From positions 35,839,341-35,903,340 of the forward strand of contig NC_081844.1 in assembly GCF_963259705.1 (NCBI RefSeq): a stretch of DNA of 64,000 bases, in the 5' to 3' direction. Source of the DNA: Myotis daubentonii. Taxonomy: Eukaryota; Chordata; Mammalia; Chiroptera; Vespertilionidae. Below the pieces are notes generated by a model, which worked only from the letters and a program-made list of their open reading frames with translations, was not told where the DNA came from and did no database searches. The position numbers and the translations under genes are program-made. The first letter of the stretch is position 1, and each line of letters starts with the position of its first letter. This document shows positions 46,418 to 57,500 of this stretch, piece by piece.

Positions 46418-46925
46418 AAGGGTATGGGCTCTGGAATAGGTTACATGGGTTCAAATCCTAGGTTGTCCATTAAGCTGTGGTGGGGAGCAATTTATCTACT
46501 CTATTAAATTGTTTGGGATGACACTGGTCAACGTGAACATATAGGTTTTAGGTGTGGGTTTCTGTTACAAGATCTGTATGTTGTACCATGTGCCCACCAC
46601 CCAGAGTCAACTCTTCTGTCACCATATATTAGGACCCCATTCTCCCCTCCACCTCCCCCAACCTCCCCTCTGGCAACCACCATTCTGTTTGTGTTCACAA
46701 GTTTCAGTTTTATATCCCACATATGAGTGAAATCATATGGTTCTTAGCTTTTTTTCTGACTTATTTCACTTAGCATAATGTTCTCAAGGCCCACCTCAAG
46801 TTATCTATTCTAAACTTTCATCTGTAAAATAGCAAAAATCTTGCCATATCTTACATGTTGAAAGTTAGTATAAATGTGACGAGTCCACTGTTTGGCACAC
46901 AATAGAAATGAACTATTATTCGGGT
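46418..46925 (-). repeat. MIR remnant split by L1 sequence
   Basis: MIR-like halves lie at 46418-46500 and 46818-46925, with antisense L1 sequence between. Both halves are weak matches. Confidence 0.45.
46525..46800 (-). mobile_element. L1 fragment, antisense
   Basis: TTTATATCCCACATATGAGT and TTATTTCACTTAGCATAATG are reverse L1 phrases. Confidence 0.75.
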
Positions 46926-47560
46926 AACGTTCTTTTCTGTTTGCCATTTATTTTAATGCCAGTTCATTGTTTAAGACTAAGATTGGAGTCGCTCAAGGAA
47001 ACAGGCGGACGCAGTGAGCAAGAGGGGAGTTTATTAGAGGGAATGGGGATGGAGCCCCAACCGGGGAAGGTTAGGACTCAGTTTCCACTGTCCTTGGGGT
47101 TGAATTATTTTTTTCTTAATTGGTACATTTATTAAAAGTGTAGACTAATGGTCCTGTGCTTAAATGTTGTGGTGGATGTGTGCTCACTTCCATAAAACAT
47201 AACTAATCATAAGGAACTCTTCAACAAATATACTCCTGATAGACGTGAACAGGACACTAGAAATGACTGACAAGACAGGGCCACTGCAGACATAATTCCC
47301 TTATATAATTAATAATTGCTAGAAAATGGAGTTTGACATTATTTACAATTATACCAACATTCATGGAGGCTGAGTATCACAGCATAAGAAGCGTGTTTTC
47401 ATGCTTCCCAAGTAGTTTTCTGTTTTAGATACATAGTGTATATTAGGTCGGTTACCACAACCGAACTTGTTCTCAACAAGCACAAGTTTTATGTCCCTTC
47501 ACCAGTCTCTTCCATCTTTCTGGGCCTATTCATTTGCAGAGCAGAAACTGTAACCAGTTC

Positions 47561-47669
47561 TTTTTTTTTTTAAAATATATTTTATTGATTTTTTACAGAG
47601 AGGAAGAGAGAGAAATAGAGAGCTAGAAACATCGATGAGAGAGAAGCACGAATCAGCTGCCTCCTGCAG
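47561..47669 (-). mobile_element. Ves SINE, truncated
   Basis: The tail half up to GCTGCCTCCTGCAG is present; the tRNA head is missing. Confidence 0.88.
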
Positions 47670-49452
47670 TGTTTCTGGAACACTTTACAGCTGTGGTACT
47701 AACCAGACAGGTGACAGAAGCCTGGCACAGGATGGTGGAGAAGTTCTACAGTCACTGTTGTTATAACTCACATCATTGACAAGGGGCTAAGAGAGCATGT
47801 CAGGAAAAACACGACACTGGATGGGTTCCAGAAGAGAGCATTTAGGTGGGAAGCCTTGCCCGAGGGCCGCGTTTGGTTTGCTGTTTAATTCACCTGCTTC
47901 TTGACCTGGTTTTATTAGGGAAATTGTTTTACTTTTTCCCTATTTGTCTATAAATCCTGGTGGTATTGTATGGTTGTCATATTAGAATTTAAACTATTTA
48001 GATTCTATTTACTTAAACTATTAGTCCCAATAGTTAATTATGAAACATTTCAAATGTATTGATAAGCTTAAATACTTTTTACGGTATGAGTCTGTGTGCC
48101 TAACATCCATTTTACTGTACTTTCTTTACAGTTATCTCTATATCCATCCCTCTATTCATCCTATTTTTGGTATATTTCTAAGTGAATTACATTAATGCAT
48201 TTCCTTCTAAATATAAGCACACACATATTAACTGGATGTCAGTGTTAGTTTCTATGCATTTAATGAAAATTTACATACTAAATTTATACACTGAAATACA
48301 CAAATCGTAAGTACATCTTCTGTTGAGTTTTGACAAATGCATACACCTATGTAACCCAAACCCCTATCAAAAAATAGAACATTTACTATTAAATCCAGAA
48401 AGTTACCTCATGTTCCTTCCTCGTCAGTCTCCCTCTCTACTCTCCCAGAACCAATATTCTGATTTTTTTCTTTATCTTGGGTTAGTTTTCCCTGTTCTAA
48501 GGTTTTATATAAATGGTGTTGCACATTGTTTACTCTTCTGAGTGAGTCTTGAAGAAACTCAGCATCGTGTTTTTGAGATTCAGCCCATGCTGTATTACTA
48601 ATTTGTTCCTTTTATTACTGAGTAGTATCCCAAATGCAGTGTAACAGCATCGGTCCATTCTGTTGACAGGCACTTGGGCTGTTTCCAATTTTTGGCTATT
48701 ATGGGTAAAACTGCTCTGAAGATTCCTGTGCAAGCCTTTTTGTGGGTTTATGTTTTTCTCTGGGGTAAATACCTAGGAGTGGAACTGTTGTGTGATAAGG
48801 TAGGCATATACATGTTTAGTTTTTTTTAAATTTTACCTTTCATTTACAGTTTGCATTGAACATTATTTTGTGTTATTTCAGGTACAGGATAGTGGCTAGA
48901 CAATCATATACTTTACAAAGTGTTCCCCCAGATATTTTTAGCACCAACCATATATAATTATTACAATAATACTGACAATGTTATTGACTGTGCTTTATAC
49001 CCCTGTGACTATTTGTAATGACCAGTTTGTACTTCTTAATCCCTTCACCCTTTCACTCCCCTCCCCTCCCCTCCCCTGCCCACGCCCACCAGTCTGTATC
49101 TATAAATTCTACATGTTTATAAGAAGCTGCCAGACTTTTCCCCAAAGTGACTGCACATGTTTTGTACTCCCACAGATAATAGGGCTCTGCTTTTCCCACA
49201 GCCTCACCAATCTATGGTGTTGTCAGTCCTTGAAATTTTAGCCTTTCTGGTGGGTAATGGTATCTTGTAGTTTTAGTTTGCATTTCCCTGATGACTGACG
49301 GCATCTTGCTGGATCATATGGTAGCCCTATTTTTAATTTTTTGAGGAACCTCCATACTGGTTTCCATAGTAGTTGTACCAATTTACATTCCCACTAATAG
49401 TGCACAATTGTTCTCCTTTTCCACATCCTTGCCAAACTTGATTATGTGTTTT

Positions 49453-49671
49453 GTTTTTAAATATATTTTATTGATTTTTTACACAGAGGAAGGGAGAGGG
49501 ATAGAGAGTTAGAAACATCAATGAGAGAGAAACATCGATCAGCTGCCTCCTGCACACCCCCCACTGGGGATGTGCCCGCAACCAAGGTACATGCCCTTGA
49601 CCGGAATTGAACCCAGGACCCTTGAGTCCGCAGGCCATTGCTCTATCCACTGAGCCAAACCGGTTAGGGCA
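49453..49671 (-). mobile_element. Ves SINE inside L1
   Basis: The duplication ATTATGTGTTTT lies at 49441-49452 and 49672-49683. It is full length with a good head complement. Confidence 0.94.
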
Positions 49672-50081
49672 ATTATGTGTTTTTTTAATGATAGCCATTC
49701 TAACAGGAATGATGTGATATCTCATTATGGTTTGATTTGCATTTCTCTGATATTAGTGATATTGAACACTTTTGCATGTACTGTTGGCCATTTCTGTTTT
49801 CTCTATGGAAAATGTCTATCCAAGTCCTTTCCCCATTTTAAAATCAGAGCATCTTTTTGCTGTTGAGTTGTATGATTCTTTATATATTTTGAATATTAGA
49901 CCCTTATCGGAGAGATGGTTTACACACACTTTCTCACATTCGGTTGCTGCCTTTTTATTTTGCTGATGTTTTCTGTGTGGCGCAGGAGCTTTTTAGTTTG
50001 ATGTGGTCCCACTTGTTTATTTTTGCTTTTGTTGCTTGTGCTTTTGGCATCATAAAAAAAAAATGTTGCCAAGGCCTACAT

Positions 50082-50293
50082 CAGTGGTTCTCAACCTCCT
50101 GGCCCTTTAAATACAGCTCCTCATGTTGTGACCCAACCATAAAATTATCTTCGTTGCTACTTCATAACTGTAATGTTGCTACTGTTATGAATCGTAATGT
50201 AAATATCTGATATGCAGGATGGTCTTAGGCGACCCCTGTGAAAGGGTCGTTCGACCGCCAAAGGGGTGGCGACCCACAGGTTGAGAACCCCTG
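50082..50293. mobile_element. SPIN-like non-autonomous hAT inside L1
   Basis: Same family and about the same length (212 bp) as the element at 36514. The ends are CAGTGGTTCTCAACC and GGTTGAGAACCCCTG. It interrupts L1 sequence. Confidence 0.87.
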
Positions 50294-51179
50294 GCATCAA
50301 GGAACTTTACCCTTGTTTTCTTGTAGTAGTTTTGCAGTTTTGGGTCTTACCTTTAAGTATTTAATCCTTTTTGAGTTAATTTTTGTGAGTGGTATAAGGT
50401 GGGGGTCCAATTTCATTCTTCTGCATGTGGTTCCCAGTTTTCCCACCACCATTTAGTGGAGACTGCTCTTTCTTTGAGTCTCTTGGCTCCCCTGTCAGGT
50501 ATTAGTTGACTGTATATGTGTAGCTTTATGTCTGGGCTCAGTTCGATCCCATTAGTCTCTGTGTGTATTTTTATGATGGCACCATACTGTTTTGATTGCT
50601 ATATAGCTTTGCAATAAAGCTTGAAATCAGAAAGTGGGATGCCTCCGGCTTTGTTCTCCCTCAGGATTGCAGGGCTACTTAGGGTCTTTAGTGGTTCCAT
50701 AGACATTTTAGGGTTGCTTTTTCTATTACTGAGAAAAATGCCATTGGAATTTTGATAGATGGTAAAATGATGTTTTTATGATGTGATTAAAATCTGTAAC
50801 AGGCTACCAAGAAGCAGTGGAGACTGTGATATTTAATCTTTAGAGAATAAACTCATGATCAGTGTTGGCTCTAACCCCCACCAAGATTAGACATTTTTGG
50901 CTCAACTCTATACTGCCTATTGCTAGGATTTAGTTGTTACTCGTATTTCCTCCAGAATTATAGTTGGTTATTTTTACCTCATCTTAGGTTCATGTTATTT
51001 ACACACAATTCCACTGCAGTGAATTTAAGACCATCTGATATTTTCTGCTTCCCCACAGTATGGTATGAAACAATGAGACAACATTCAACTTTCCTTAGGG
51101 CTGTAGGGGGAAATGGGACTAGGTGCCAAAGGAGTGTCTCCCTTTCCTGCCCACCAGTTTACATGGCTCTGTGAATATA

Positions 51180-51571
51180 TCTATGTATACAGAAGGCTAA
51201 GCGACCGGCTGACTGGCCGGTAGGTATGACGTGCATTGACCACCAGGGGGCAGATGCTCAATGCAGGAGCTGCCAAGCGACAGCAACTTTGCAGAGTGCC
51301 CTCTTGCATTCTGGGACCCCTTGGGGGATGTTGGGCTGCCAGTTTCAGCCCGATCCCTGCAGGCCAGGCCGAGGAACCCCACCTCCCGGAGGGACCACGC
51401 TCACTCTGCAGACACCCTTCAAGCCCCAGGGCTACCCCAGGTGCAGCCAGCTGGGGAGGGACCGCGGGAGGTTGGCTCCAGGGCATGTCTGTCCGGTCTC
51501 ACCCAGTCCCGCCCCGCCACCACCTTCTAGTTTCCTTTCAATGTGCACGAATCCATGCATTGGGCTTCTAG
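51180..51571 (+). mobile_element. Second non-autonomous Helitron
   Basis: It starts TCTATGTATACAGAAGGCTA after an A and ends TTCTAG before a T. A decayed hairpin GTGCACGAATCCATGCAT lies just inside the 3' end. The interior is GC-rich and noncoding. Confidence 0.8.
51240..51253 (+). promoter_or_regulatory. CTCF-like motif inside the Helitron
   Basis: CCACCAGGGGGCAG fits the CTCF core consensus at every constrained base. Occupancy is not shown by sequence. Confidence 0.5.
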
Positions 51572-52619
51572 TTATCATATAACTTGGGAGGTTTCTTCAC
51601 TCTTATTTCTGTTGGTACGTCATTGTAGTTTGGCAAAGTCAACTCTTGCCTGTATAGGCCACCTGAGACAGCCAAAAGCTTCATGTTCTCCAGGGATCAT
51701 GGAGAGGAGTTGTTACCTTTGCTTGAAAAGAAATGGACTAACAGGCCCACCTTCCCTTCCTAGCCGGCTCCTGTTCCCGGATACCCACCTTCGACACGAT
51801 GGCAAAGCAGAAGCCGCTTACTGGCTATGTGTTTTGGGGAAAGTTACTTAACCTCTGCACCTCAGTTTCTTCATCTGTAGCCCAGGGGAGAGAACCCTGA
51901 GCCAAGAGCAGCCAGCTGAGCCACACAGAAACGGTGAGATGATGTTGTATTAAGTTTTGGGGTACTTCGTTACATAACAGCTGTATCGCTTCTTAGAAAG
52001 ATGAAATAATAACATCCGGTTCCTCCTCAGTATTTTTAATGGTTTTCTAATTACTATGTAATCAAGCCTTTCCAGGTGTCAGACTTTTCGCCAGGTCAGC
52101 ACCAATGGTCAGGGGGCTGCCTCTCCGTCAGTGTGGGTAGCCCTTGAAGACGGGTGTGCCATTTCTTCTGGGTCTTCCACTCACCCACCTGGTGTGGGAT
52201 CCAGAAACCCGAGCTCTGGTGGAGTGACAGCTGCTCTTGGAGAGGCCGGCTCCAGATTTCCTCTCTGCTCTAATGAGCGAGTCCCTGCTTCTTCCTCCCC
52301 TTGGCTTCCCCCCACTGAGTAGGTGGGAGTAACTTGATTAAAACGGTCATAATTTCTAGATTATTCCCTGTCCGTTTGACTAATTTACATATACATACTG
52401 GTTGTCTCTGTAGTAACCACCTCTCTAGGGATCAGTTCCCTGTGTTCTCATCAAGCACTTAAACAGAAAGCAAACTTGAACCAATCCAGTCATTCCTGAA
52501 TGTATCATTATTAGGACCTGTAAGTAAAATAACCATTTGATTTCTTTTGAGCTCTGTTTTGTACTGTTTTTGTATTTTCATGATTTAAAACAAACTTTTA
52601 ACTTGATTCTCTCAAAAGT

Positions 52620-52625
52620 TTTATT
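52620..52625 (-). terminator. Candidate INTS9 poly(A) signal, distal
   Basis: A second minus-strand AATAAA lies about 1.8 kb after the stop codon, followed by T-rich sequence. It would be the alternative 3' end. Confidence 0.3.
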
Positions 52626-53342
52626 TAGGAAGCGTACCTACATGTGATGCTATTTACAATTCTCCTCCTAAAAACTAAATTTTCCTGCCCATGGCACATC
52701 CGTCTCTTGTAATGTCTATTCTCTCTCATGGTTGAAGGCTCCCAGTCTATTCCATAGACACATCCTAGGGCCTTTGACTGGAATGACCTGTACCTTAAAA
52801 AACACCTAGGTAAGCATTCTTGTGCTCCAATCTGACAAAGTTGGAAATGGCAAAAAATGAAGTAGTCTTTTTCCTCCTTTAACGAAGAATTCATTCTCAC
52901 TATGTGTTTACTCCAAAGGGAGAATTGATATCCAACTCTCCATAAAACTCGAGCAAGCAGCTCTATAGTGCTATTGTACATGTATGCATACACGCATATA
53001 CACACATACATAAATCCCTTTGTGATGTTTAGCTGCTAATTGAGTTGGAGGACTGACTTTCTGGCTGAACTTCAGTCTAAAAAATTTGATCAGACCAGCA
53101 GGCTGAGCTGGGACTACTACCATAGGCGACTACTTCTAAGACTTGCATTCCACATTTTAATATCTGAAAAATTTGCACGTGTGCTACAAGTGATGCTGTT
53201 AGATTAGATATCATCTTGTAACTGAAACAGTTCAGAAGCAGCATTACTTCAAATGCACTACTGTTACTGGTGGATCTTTGGGCACTGAACTTAATGCGGA
53301 GAATCTGTGGGAAAGGTTTCTACAGGTAAAGGTCATTTAGTG

Positions 53343-53393
53343 CAGCGGTCGCCAACCTTTGGGGCCTCACGGACCACAGGCTGGTGACCGCTA
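53343..53393. mobile_element. Miniature hAT deletion derivative
   Basis: Only 51 bp remain between the ends CAGCGGTCGCCAACC and GGTGACCGCTA. The 8-bp duplication ATTTAGTG/ATTTAGTA (7 of 8) flanks it. Confidence 0.75.
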
Positions 53394-53511
53394 ATTTAGT
53401 AGCCCCCTCTTCAGAACCCTCCCAGAAGGTCAAGGCTGGGGGTTTTCATTAGAGACACAGCTCAGGTAAAGTTCACTTTTTCAAACAATTTAAGGAAACT
53501 ATGAATTTTAT

Positions 53512-53712
53512 TTTTTTAAATGTGACTCTCCTATTCTTCTAGATTCTTTTGTTTTTGATTTCAGAGAGGGAGAGAATCATTGGTTGCCCCCTGCACGTCC
53601 CCTACTAGGGATTGAGCCCACAACCCTGATATGTGCCCTTGACTGGAATTGAACCCGGGACCCTTCAGTCCTCAGGCTGATGCTCTATCCACTGAAGCAA
53701 ACCAGCTAGGGC
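53512..53712 (-). mobile_element. Ves SINE
   Basis: The duplication TGAATTTTAT lies at 53502-53511 and 53713-53722. The middle of the SINE is shortened. Confidence 0.9.
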
Positions 53713-53875
53713 TGAATTTTATATTTAAAAAAAAGCCAGGTTATATTAGTAAACATGCTCACCAAAGAAAAAAATTGCTACAGTATTTTTTAAATTTATG
53801 CTAGTCTGAATATTTCCACATTTTTTCAGATACTGTATCAGTGTAAATTGTAGGTTCAACAGAGCATAGAGAATC

Positions 53876-54414
53876 CTATAAAAATAAGTTTTATTCTCAA
53901 AATGGGCTCACAATATAAAACACAGATAAATGGATTAATTTTACTAATTTTTTTGGGATCATCTGTCTTATCAGATGCAACACAGTAGACAAGCAAGTAA
54001 AACACAGTCACTGGTTCCCCACCTGAGGCCTGTGACACGATGAAAAACAAACACTGGCCACCAGAGACAAGTCAGTCATCTTTTCACCTCCCCTCCCCTC
54101 CCCTCCTGTCACTCTTATGCCACTCGGCTCACTGTCTTACCATCCTGGCTACCCAAGAGAGCCAGGCTTGGGAAGAAAATGAGTCGAAAGCTTAAATAAA
54201 GCAAAAGCTCTTGCCTGAGACAGCACTGCAAGTCAGACCAGCAGGTGTGGCCCTCTCTCCTGACATGGCCCTCAGAGCCTTTTCCTTTAGGTCAGAGACC
54301 GCCACAAAGGCCTGGCTGACCTTGTGTGCCCTCCCTCACTTGGCTTGTGCTGGGCAGGCAGAGTGTGAAGGGCGGTGGGATCTCAGGGAAGCAGACATGG
54401 CTCACGTGTTCCAT
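53876..54414 (-). other. INTS9: INTS9 proximal 3' UTR (inferred)
   Basis: This is unique sequence with no young repeat, running from the INTS9 stop to the first minus-strand AATAAA. A distal site near 52620 would lengthen it to about 1.8 kb and take in a Ves SINE and a tiny hAT. Confidence 0.45.
53890..53895 (-). terminator. Candidate INTS9 poly(A) signal, proximal
   Basis: AATAAA on the minus strand lies about 520 nt after the INTS9 stop. No strong GU-rich element follows, so the call is moderate. Confidence 0.45.
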
Positions 54415-54591
54415 TCAGAACTTCTGGAGGAATTTGAGGACAAGGTCCCGCAGTCGTACCCTGAGCATCTCGTCATTGTCACAGATGATGTGGGTTGAAT
54501 CTTCCTCTATCTGGATGAGGGTCTCAGCTTCTTGGAGCAGGACGATGTGGCCCTTGGCTGTGTCCTCTACTTTGATGTCACTGAAGCCATG
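54415..54591 (-). CDS. INTS9: INTS9 last coding exon and stop
   Basis: The acceptor CTGTTGGAGCAG precedes 54591. The exon encodes 58 residues from [10 protein letters not shown] to the conserved end LKFLQKF and then the stop. It carries most of the small alpha/beta C-terminal domain that pairs with INTS11. Confidence 0.96.
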   Translation of the reverse strand, partial: HGFSDIKVEDTAKGHIVLLQEAETLIQIEEDSTHIICDNDEMLRVRLRDLVLKFLQKF

Positions 54592-57500
54592 CTGCTCCAA
54601 CAGAAAAGAGGAGGAGGTTGGTGGGGACTCTGAGGAGCAGCGACTGACCGCAGGCAGGGGGGTATTTCAGCAACTGAGAACCCTAACCACGGCCCTTCCC
54701 AGACAGCTAAGCTCAGTGTCTAGAAACCGGCGTGTCTGACCCTCCTCAGTGAATCCTTCAGACCAGACCTCCTGCAGTTCAACCCGAGTTCACACAGAGC
54801 GGCCGCGGACAACGCAGGGGCTCAGGGTGCCGACTGTCGGCAGAGCTGAAAATCCACACATAACTTCTGGCTCCCCAAAAACTTAGCCACAGTTGGCCCT
54901 CGGCGCCCACCAGGAACTGGTTCCAGGACCCCCTGTAGATACCAAACCTGTGGGTGTTCAAGTTCCTCATATGAAATAGTGTTAACAATGCTCTCCATCT
55001 GTGGATCGAAAATACTGTTTCTGATCTGTGGGTGCAAAACCCAGGGAGATGGAAGGCTGACTGGATGTATTGAAAAGGCTCCATGTATAAGTGGAACGGC
55101 ACACTTCAAACCTGTGTAGTTCAAAGGTCAACTGTACTTCAAAAGAGGCCCCCGAACATGCAAAACAAAAGAGAATTTCTGTAACCTGCGTGCACTTTTG
55201 TGATTGAGGAGCACAGCCCAGTGCCTGGTCAGGTCAGGGGTCTGGGACACTGGGCTCCCCGCCAGCAGCCTCCGCGCCAAGCCCATGAGCCCTGGTGACA
55301 AGGCTCAGTCCTGCCCAGGAAAATGCCATTCCTCACAGCACAAGCCCGGTGATCGGGCACATCCCGCTCAGGGAGAAGGAAATAACGCCGCACAGCAAAT
55401 GCCTCTCCAGCCGTCTCCGATGCGAATCACAGGACTTGCTTACACATCAGACGTAATGTTGAGAAAAAAGAAAAGAAGTGGAAAGAAGACCGATCTGCCT
55501 GAAAGGGATGCCAAACAGGTGAGGAACCAGACCTGAGGAGCTCCACCTAGTTCTCGCGAGCACACCTGTGGGGTGGGGCAGACGAACGTCCCTCCTGCAG
55601 AAGGAACGCGGCAGAGATGGTGGAGGCAACAGGGTCAGGTCCTGGGCTCAGCGCCCGGGTCACCTGGGCGCTGAGCTGGGCAGAAGAACTAAGTAAAGGT
55701 CTTTCCGGGGAAGCAAGTTGTTTAAAAGACAAGTCGAGGGTGAGTCCCGGCACCAGGGACCGGGGCTGCTGCAAGGTCATGAGGAGGCACTTACTGGTAT
55801 GTCCCCCACTCGACGCCCATGGAGCACCCACAGTACCACCAGGGGCCGGGGAGCCGCACAACCTGGTGGAAGCCCTTCCTTCAGGGACAATGAAATGACA
55901 ATGGAGAAAACAAATCCCAATAAAGAGAGCTTTTCCCATGTGGAAGCACTCAGCCACTGAGGGACTTAGTGTGGACGAACGGCAGCAGCTGATGGTTTAA
56001 AAGAAGAAAGTCTCTTTTCCTGGAACTTTTTATTCCAGTTAGTTGCAGTTCTTGCAAGAAGCAGCATGAATAATACGTTTAGCTAATTCCCTCTTTCTAG
56101 CAAGGATTCTGTGATTCTGTAAACATTAAAATCTTTGAAGTTCTGTGACTGAAGCCAAAATTCTAAAAACCTTTAAGGTTAAATTATTTTCCTTATAATT
56201 GTAGTTGAGAAGCCTGCTCCTTGGGAGGGGCGGCCATTGGGACAAGGTGTGACCAGCTGCTGCGATGGAAGAGGGACCCCTTTCTCTGAGGCAACGCCTC
56301 ACAACTCCCGCCCGGCAATGGCGAGCTCGCGGGGACCCAGTAACACTGCCCCTTCTCCCGACACTCCCCCGAGACTCATCCCTGGGACCAGGCCACGCCA
56401 GCCGGGGCTTGTGGAGAAGGGAGGGCAGACCCTTCTCCCTCCCCCATCCCCGCCTGCTCGTCTGCCACAGGTTTCTGAGAAAGGCCTCAGCCTAGCTGCT
56501 CAAGGAGTGGCACCTGACGAGGCTGTCATCTCGCTACCTGGTACTGGATGGAAGGAGGGCCCGCTCCGTGCACCTCTCACTCTCCCCCAGGCTGCCCCTG
56601 GCATGACCTTGGACCAGGCAGACGCCACAGGGACAGGACTCAGTGGAGACCAAACCAAGTGGAAAGCAGGAGGCACGGAGAGAGAGGACAGCTCCTGGGC
56701 CGTGCAGACGTGCGAACGCGTGCTCACCTTCTCCAGGGTCTGCACGAACTGCTCCACTGGGATGGAACCGCTCAGCAAGGGCTTCAGAACCTTGCAGTCG
56801 GGGATGTCATCCGTCACCCGCTTTCTCTTCTTACCACCTGTGGGCTGGATTGGCCTGGGCGGGGGCTGGAGCGGGAGGGAACATGGGTCAGGACACACAC
56901 AACCTGTGGGCACCCCAGGCCCAGCTAGCCTGGTGCCGCCTGTGGTGTCAAGTCTGCAGGCCCCGGGGCTCCACCTGGAGTCCTCAATCCGCATAAGCAA
57001 ATGCCAGCTCTCCACACATCACACCTTATTTGGCAAAGACACCACCTTTGATAAAGAGCCACGTTCAATTTTTAACTGATTCAGTTCAGTGTTTTCTGAG
57101 TAAATTGTTAACCCGTGTTGGCAGTTGCAGGTGCAGCAATAGCACAGCCGCAAGGGACACTGGCTGTGGGTCACTGACTGGTGAGGACCCTCCTGGCCCA
57201 GAGAAGGTGCCCGTAACGCCGCGGCGAGAGACTTCTGTGAGGGCCAGTCACACGGAGCACGGGGCCCAGCACAGTGTCCCGCACACTTCACACTCCCACG
57301 ATGCAGGGCGAGCGGTGACGCAGACCAGCTCTGCAAGGTGCTACCCACCCACGTGGAGCTGTACAGGGAGGCCCAGGCCCTCGGCCCCGATGGCAGCTGT
57401 GCTTAGTATTTCTGGGCCTCGGTGGGAGGGTGCCACCTGGGCTGATTTTAAAGCTCCCCTCCCCCAGCACCACCTAGTGCCCTGCAGTGCTGGGTGGGCA

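Larger units (their letters stand above)
48095..50790 (-). mobile_element. Long antisense L1 block
   Basis: Two old L1 segments (48095-48800 and 48815-50790) carry reverse L1M phrases such as GGAACCTCCATACTGGTTTC and TAGTTGTACCAATTTACATT. A Ves SINE and a SPIN-like hAT are inserted. No intact ORF remains. Confidence 0.8.
45166..53875. other. Intergenic region between convergent EXTL3 and INTS9
   Basis: No protein or RNA gene is recognised. Positions 45690-46420, 46930-47560, 47670-48090 and 51572-53330 are mostly unique. 46980-47105 may be an LTR scrap, and a G16 run lies at 45980-45995. The remainder is L1, SINE, hAT and Helitron sequence, listed separately. Confidence 0.75.

Noticed and set aside
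52625..53011. 128-codon minus-strand frame near INTS9's 3' end
   Set aside because: Low-complexity start, no resemblance to a family, and located in probable UTR or intergenic DNA.
56237..57079. 280-codon open frame on the plus strand
   Set aside because: It lies opposite an INTS9 exon and GC-rich intron, has no domain-like pattern, and the minus-strand exon is well supported.
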